The position numbers and the translations under genes are program-made. Positions 62,163 through 64,000 of a stretch of DNA of 64,000 nt are shown piece after piece (the stretch's first letter is position 1; each line of letters begins with the position of its first letter). A model generated the notes under the pieces. It was given only the letters and a program-made list of their open reading frames with translations, was not told where the DNA came from and made no database searches. The DNA comes from Motacilla alba alba (taxonomy: Eukaryota > Chordata > Aves > Passeriformes > Motacillidae), in the NCBI RefSeq assembly GCF_015832195.1, contig NC_052021.1, positions 25,340,286 through 25,404,285 on the forward strand, given 5' to 3'.

Positions 62163-63151
62163 CAAGCTGTTAATCAAGACCCACTCTAGTCTCACATACT
62201 TCCTTGTACCTGGGCAAGGAACTCATCTGACCTCATCACTGTCACATCCAAGCACATCACTGCCTTAACACATTTGCTGTCAGGCCACTCCTCTGAAGTG
62301 TGGAAGTGCTTTTATCTGCATTCTTAAAAAGGGAATGGAGGGAGAAACCGTTGAGATACTGAAGCACCTAATACTTCACCAAATCAATAAAAGTTAAGTG
62401 CCTAAACAGACTTCCAGACACTGCTGACTTTGGCTTTAATCTGCTAACTACCACCCTGGGCTATTAGCACTTTGTTTACTCTGGTCTCCAAAAGCCTTGG
62501 CTTTGCATTGTGATAACCAGCCATTCTGCAGGTAAAAGTTCCTTAGGGCACACCAGTTTTGTTTCGTAAGCCAACAGCACCTCCGATGTGGCAGAGCTGT
62601 GCCACTGCTGTGAATTTATGCGAGGGCACAGAGAGTGGGAGACAGAGCAGGGAGCTGATGGATGACTCCATCCACCAGTCAGATTGCTAACTATGAGACC
62701 AGCTTTCAGCATTATCTGCTGCACTGTTGTACCTTGCATTGTTAATCACTCTGCACAGGTGTCATAAAGCAAAACAAGTTAGAGCTGACTATCAGTCACT
62801 ACTCGCATCACAGCTACGGCACCATGTTTTTTATAAGATAAGAAAAGCAAATTTCATTACAACATATCTGTGTGTAAATAATCAGAGTTACAAGCCCAAA
62901 AGATAGCATTTATTGGATAAGTAGAATAAATTGACACCTGTATGAAAAGTAAGTCAAAACAAGAGGAAAAGTCTGTGTGTATTTATATAAACCTTTCAGA
63001 GCACACCAGGAGTGTGCTTCTGAAATTAACCCTAAAAATCTTTGGGGAAACCTCTGTAACAAGTCCTTGTGTTCTGACTCAGGCCACAGTGACCTCAGAG
63101 CAAAGAAAATGCATTCCTTTTCAAGGAAACTAAACCAGAACATCTCCTGCC

Positions 63152-63224
63152 CATGTCAGGGAGCTGGAACTAAATTATTTTTAAGGTCCCTTCCAACACA
63201 AACCATTTGATGACTCTGTGATAC
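63152..63224 (+). mobile_element. CR1 LINE 3' end fragment
   Basis: The text ggagctggaactaaattatt, then tttaaggtcccttccaacac and aaaccatttgatgactctgt matches the avian CR1 3' end (ggaactagatgatctttaag gtcccttccaac ... ccattctatgattctatg). Only the terminal part is present, antisense to SORCS3. Confidence 0.8.
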
Positions 63225-64000
63225 ACCTCAGGAGTGCATATAATGTTTTCCAACCACTGTTCTGGGCATTCAGATACCAGTATCACGTTAGAACTATCCT
63301 GATGTCAGACCCTCTACCTCCAAAATGCCCATAGTGCAGATGTCATCTCAACATCAACCATTTCATTCTACAAACACACTTTCACTGAGCTGCACTACAT
63401 GCTAATGTAGTATGTAGTTGCAGTCACATTAGTTTCGTTTTATTGCCTAAGTTGCCTGGAATAATAAATGAAAAAGGAGGGAAAGTACAATTCATTTTAA
63501 TGCTTTTTTTTTTTTGTTGCAGTGTATGAAATACAGAGTAAGTACTCTTTAGAATTTCCTTTTAAATAAATTAACCCAGTTTCTGCTTTGAAGTAGTCTA
63601 TTACCCATTGACTTTATGCAGCTGCTTATACAGAAACTACAACTGGACACAAATGTGTTGAACAAGAAAAGCATGACAACCAAAACCAGAAACAATAACA
63701 AAAATTAATCTAAGTTTAGATGCCATAAAATTAAATAGCTAAGAATACCTAAAATAAAGAGATTAGAAAAAAAATATTTTTATCATTTTGGGCTTCACTG
63801 TAGAAAGCATGCTGGATTTCCTGAAATGTGAGCTACTCCATCAAACATCTTACTCTGCTTTTACAGTGCCTAATACAGCAAATTACTGCTTTCCCAGCTA
63901 ACACTGTTTTTTGGATGAGTTTATTCCAAACATCACAGAGAAATCAATGTGACTTTTGCATATGAAAATCACACCTTAAATTTATCCAGGTGCTTACAGC

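Larger units (their letters stand above)
1..64000 (-). other. SORCS3: SORCS3 gene, internal part only (13 exons, introns)
   Basis: Thirteen minus-strand exons between 60155 and 1045 join through GT-AG introns into 1463 coding bases (487 codons plus two bases) with no stop and with matching phases at every junction. The product belongs to the VPS10-domain receptor family (sortilin, SorLA, SorCS1-3), type I membrane proteins that sort cargo between Golgi, endosomes and the surface, mostly in neurons. SORCS3 is preferred over SORCS1 because exons C, D, H, J, L and M follow the SorCS3 wording I remember; this is recall, not an alignment. The 5' exons and the last part of the 10CC module, the PKD-type region, the transmembrane segment and the tail lie outside the window. 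Residue numbers in the exon entries count from the first codon of exon A. Confidence 0.93.
60156..64000 (-). other. SORCS3: Intron upstream of exon A (partial)
   Basis: This is intronic by position. I looked on the minus strand for the preceding VPS10 exon, expected to end in a tract like VNPTNKRK before the exon A acceptor, and did not find it, so the intron seems to run past the window end. It holds a CR1 3' end near 63.19 kb, a possible fold-back remnant near 62.1 kb and two adjacent hairpins at 61.34-61.41 kb. Nothing else is recognisable. Confidence 0.7.

Noticed and set aside
60156..64000. A further upstream SORCS3 exon
   Set aside because: No minus-strand segment resembling the expected preceding VPS10 exon with an in-phase donor was found; the exon probably lies beyond the window.
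1..64000. CRISPR arrays, operons, prokaryotic mobile elements, tRNA or rRNA genes
   Set aside because: The window is spliced vertebrate DNA; no regularly spaced direct repeats and no cloverleaf or rRNA sequence were seen.

Overview
This is a piece of vertebrate nuclear DNA, most likely from a bird. All 64 kb appears to lie inside one gene on the minus strand. Thirteen GT-AG exons can be read from about 60.2 kb down to 1.0 kb. They splice in phase into one uninterrupted 487-codon reading frame. The product is a VPS10-domain receptor of the SorCS group. Comparison with the SorCS1 and SorCS3 sequences I remember favours SORCS3 (for example the tracts EPDLVHLEARTVDG, FSHRSEWQLVKVDYKS and GEACIMGAKRIY). 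The window holds neither end of the gene: the signal peptide, propeptide and first VPS10 exons lie beyond 64,000. The last four 10CC cysteines, the PKD-type region, the transmembrane helix and the tail lie below position 1.

Layout, in transcript order (high to low coordinate). Exon A (60.1 kb) is followed by two long introns (13.4 and 13.8 kb) separated by exon B (46.5 kb). Exon C (32.6 kb), exon D (25.5 kb), exon E (23.2 kb), exon F (17.9 kb) and exon G (13.7 kb) follow at 2-7 kb spacing. The last six exons, H to M, are packed between 7.1 and 1.0 kb. A to L encode most of the VPS10 beta-propeller with several Asp-box signatures, and L and M encode six of the ten 10CC cysteines.

The rest is intron. 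It is AT-rich and repeat-poor, with no second gene, tRNA, rRNA or CpG island that I can recognise. The repeats are what suggest a bird: four fragments of chicken-repeat-1 (CR1) LINEs of avian type, plus older remnants resembling turtle-type CR1, MIR-like CORE-SINEs and fold-back elements. Such a sparse, CR1-dominated repeat content fits birds better than mammals or turtles, but the species cannot be named. There is one compound CA/TA/TATG microsatellite and several homopolymer tracts.

No new multi-gene system is visible. The points most worth checking are non-coding: two adjacent perfect hairpins at 61.34-61.41 kb, a 10-bp-core hairpin at 8.78 kb, a 20-bp fold-back at 30.93 kb, a weak splice donor on exon D, a G-run beside the exon G donor, and a 180-bp strand-asymmetric G/T tract at 55.1 kb.
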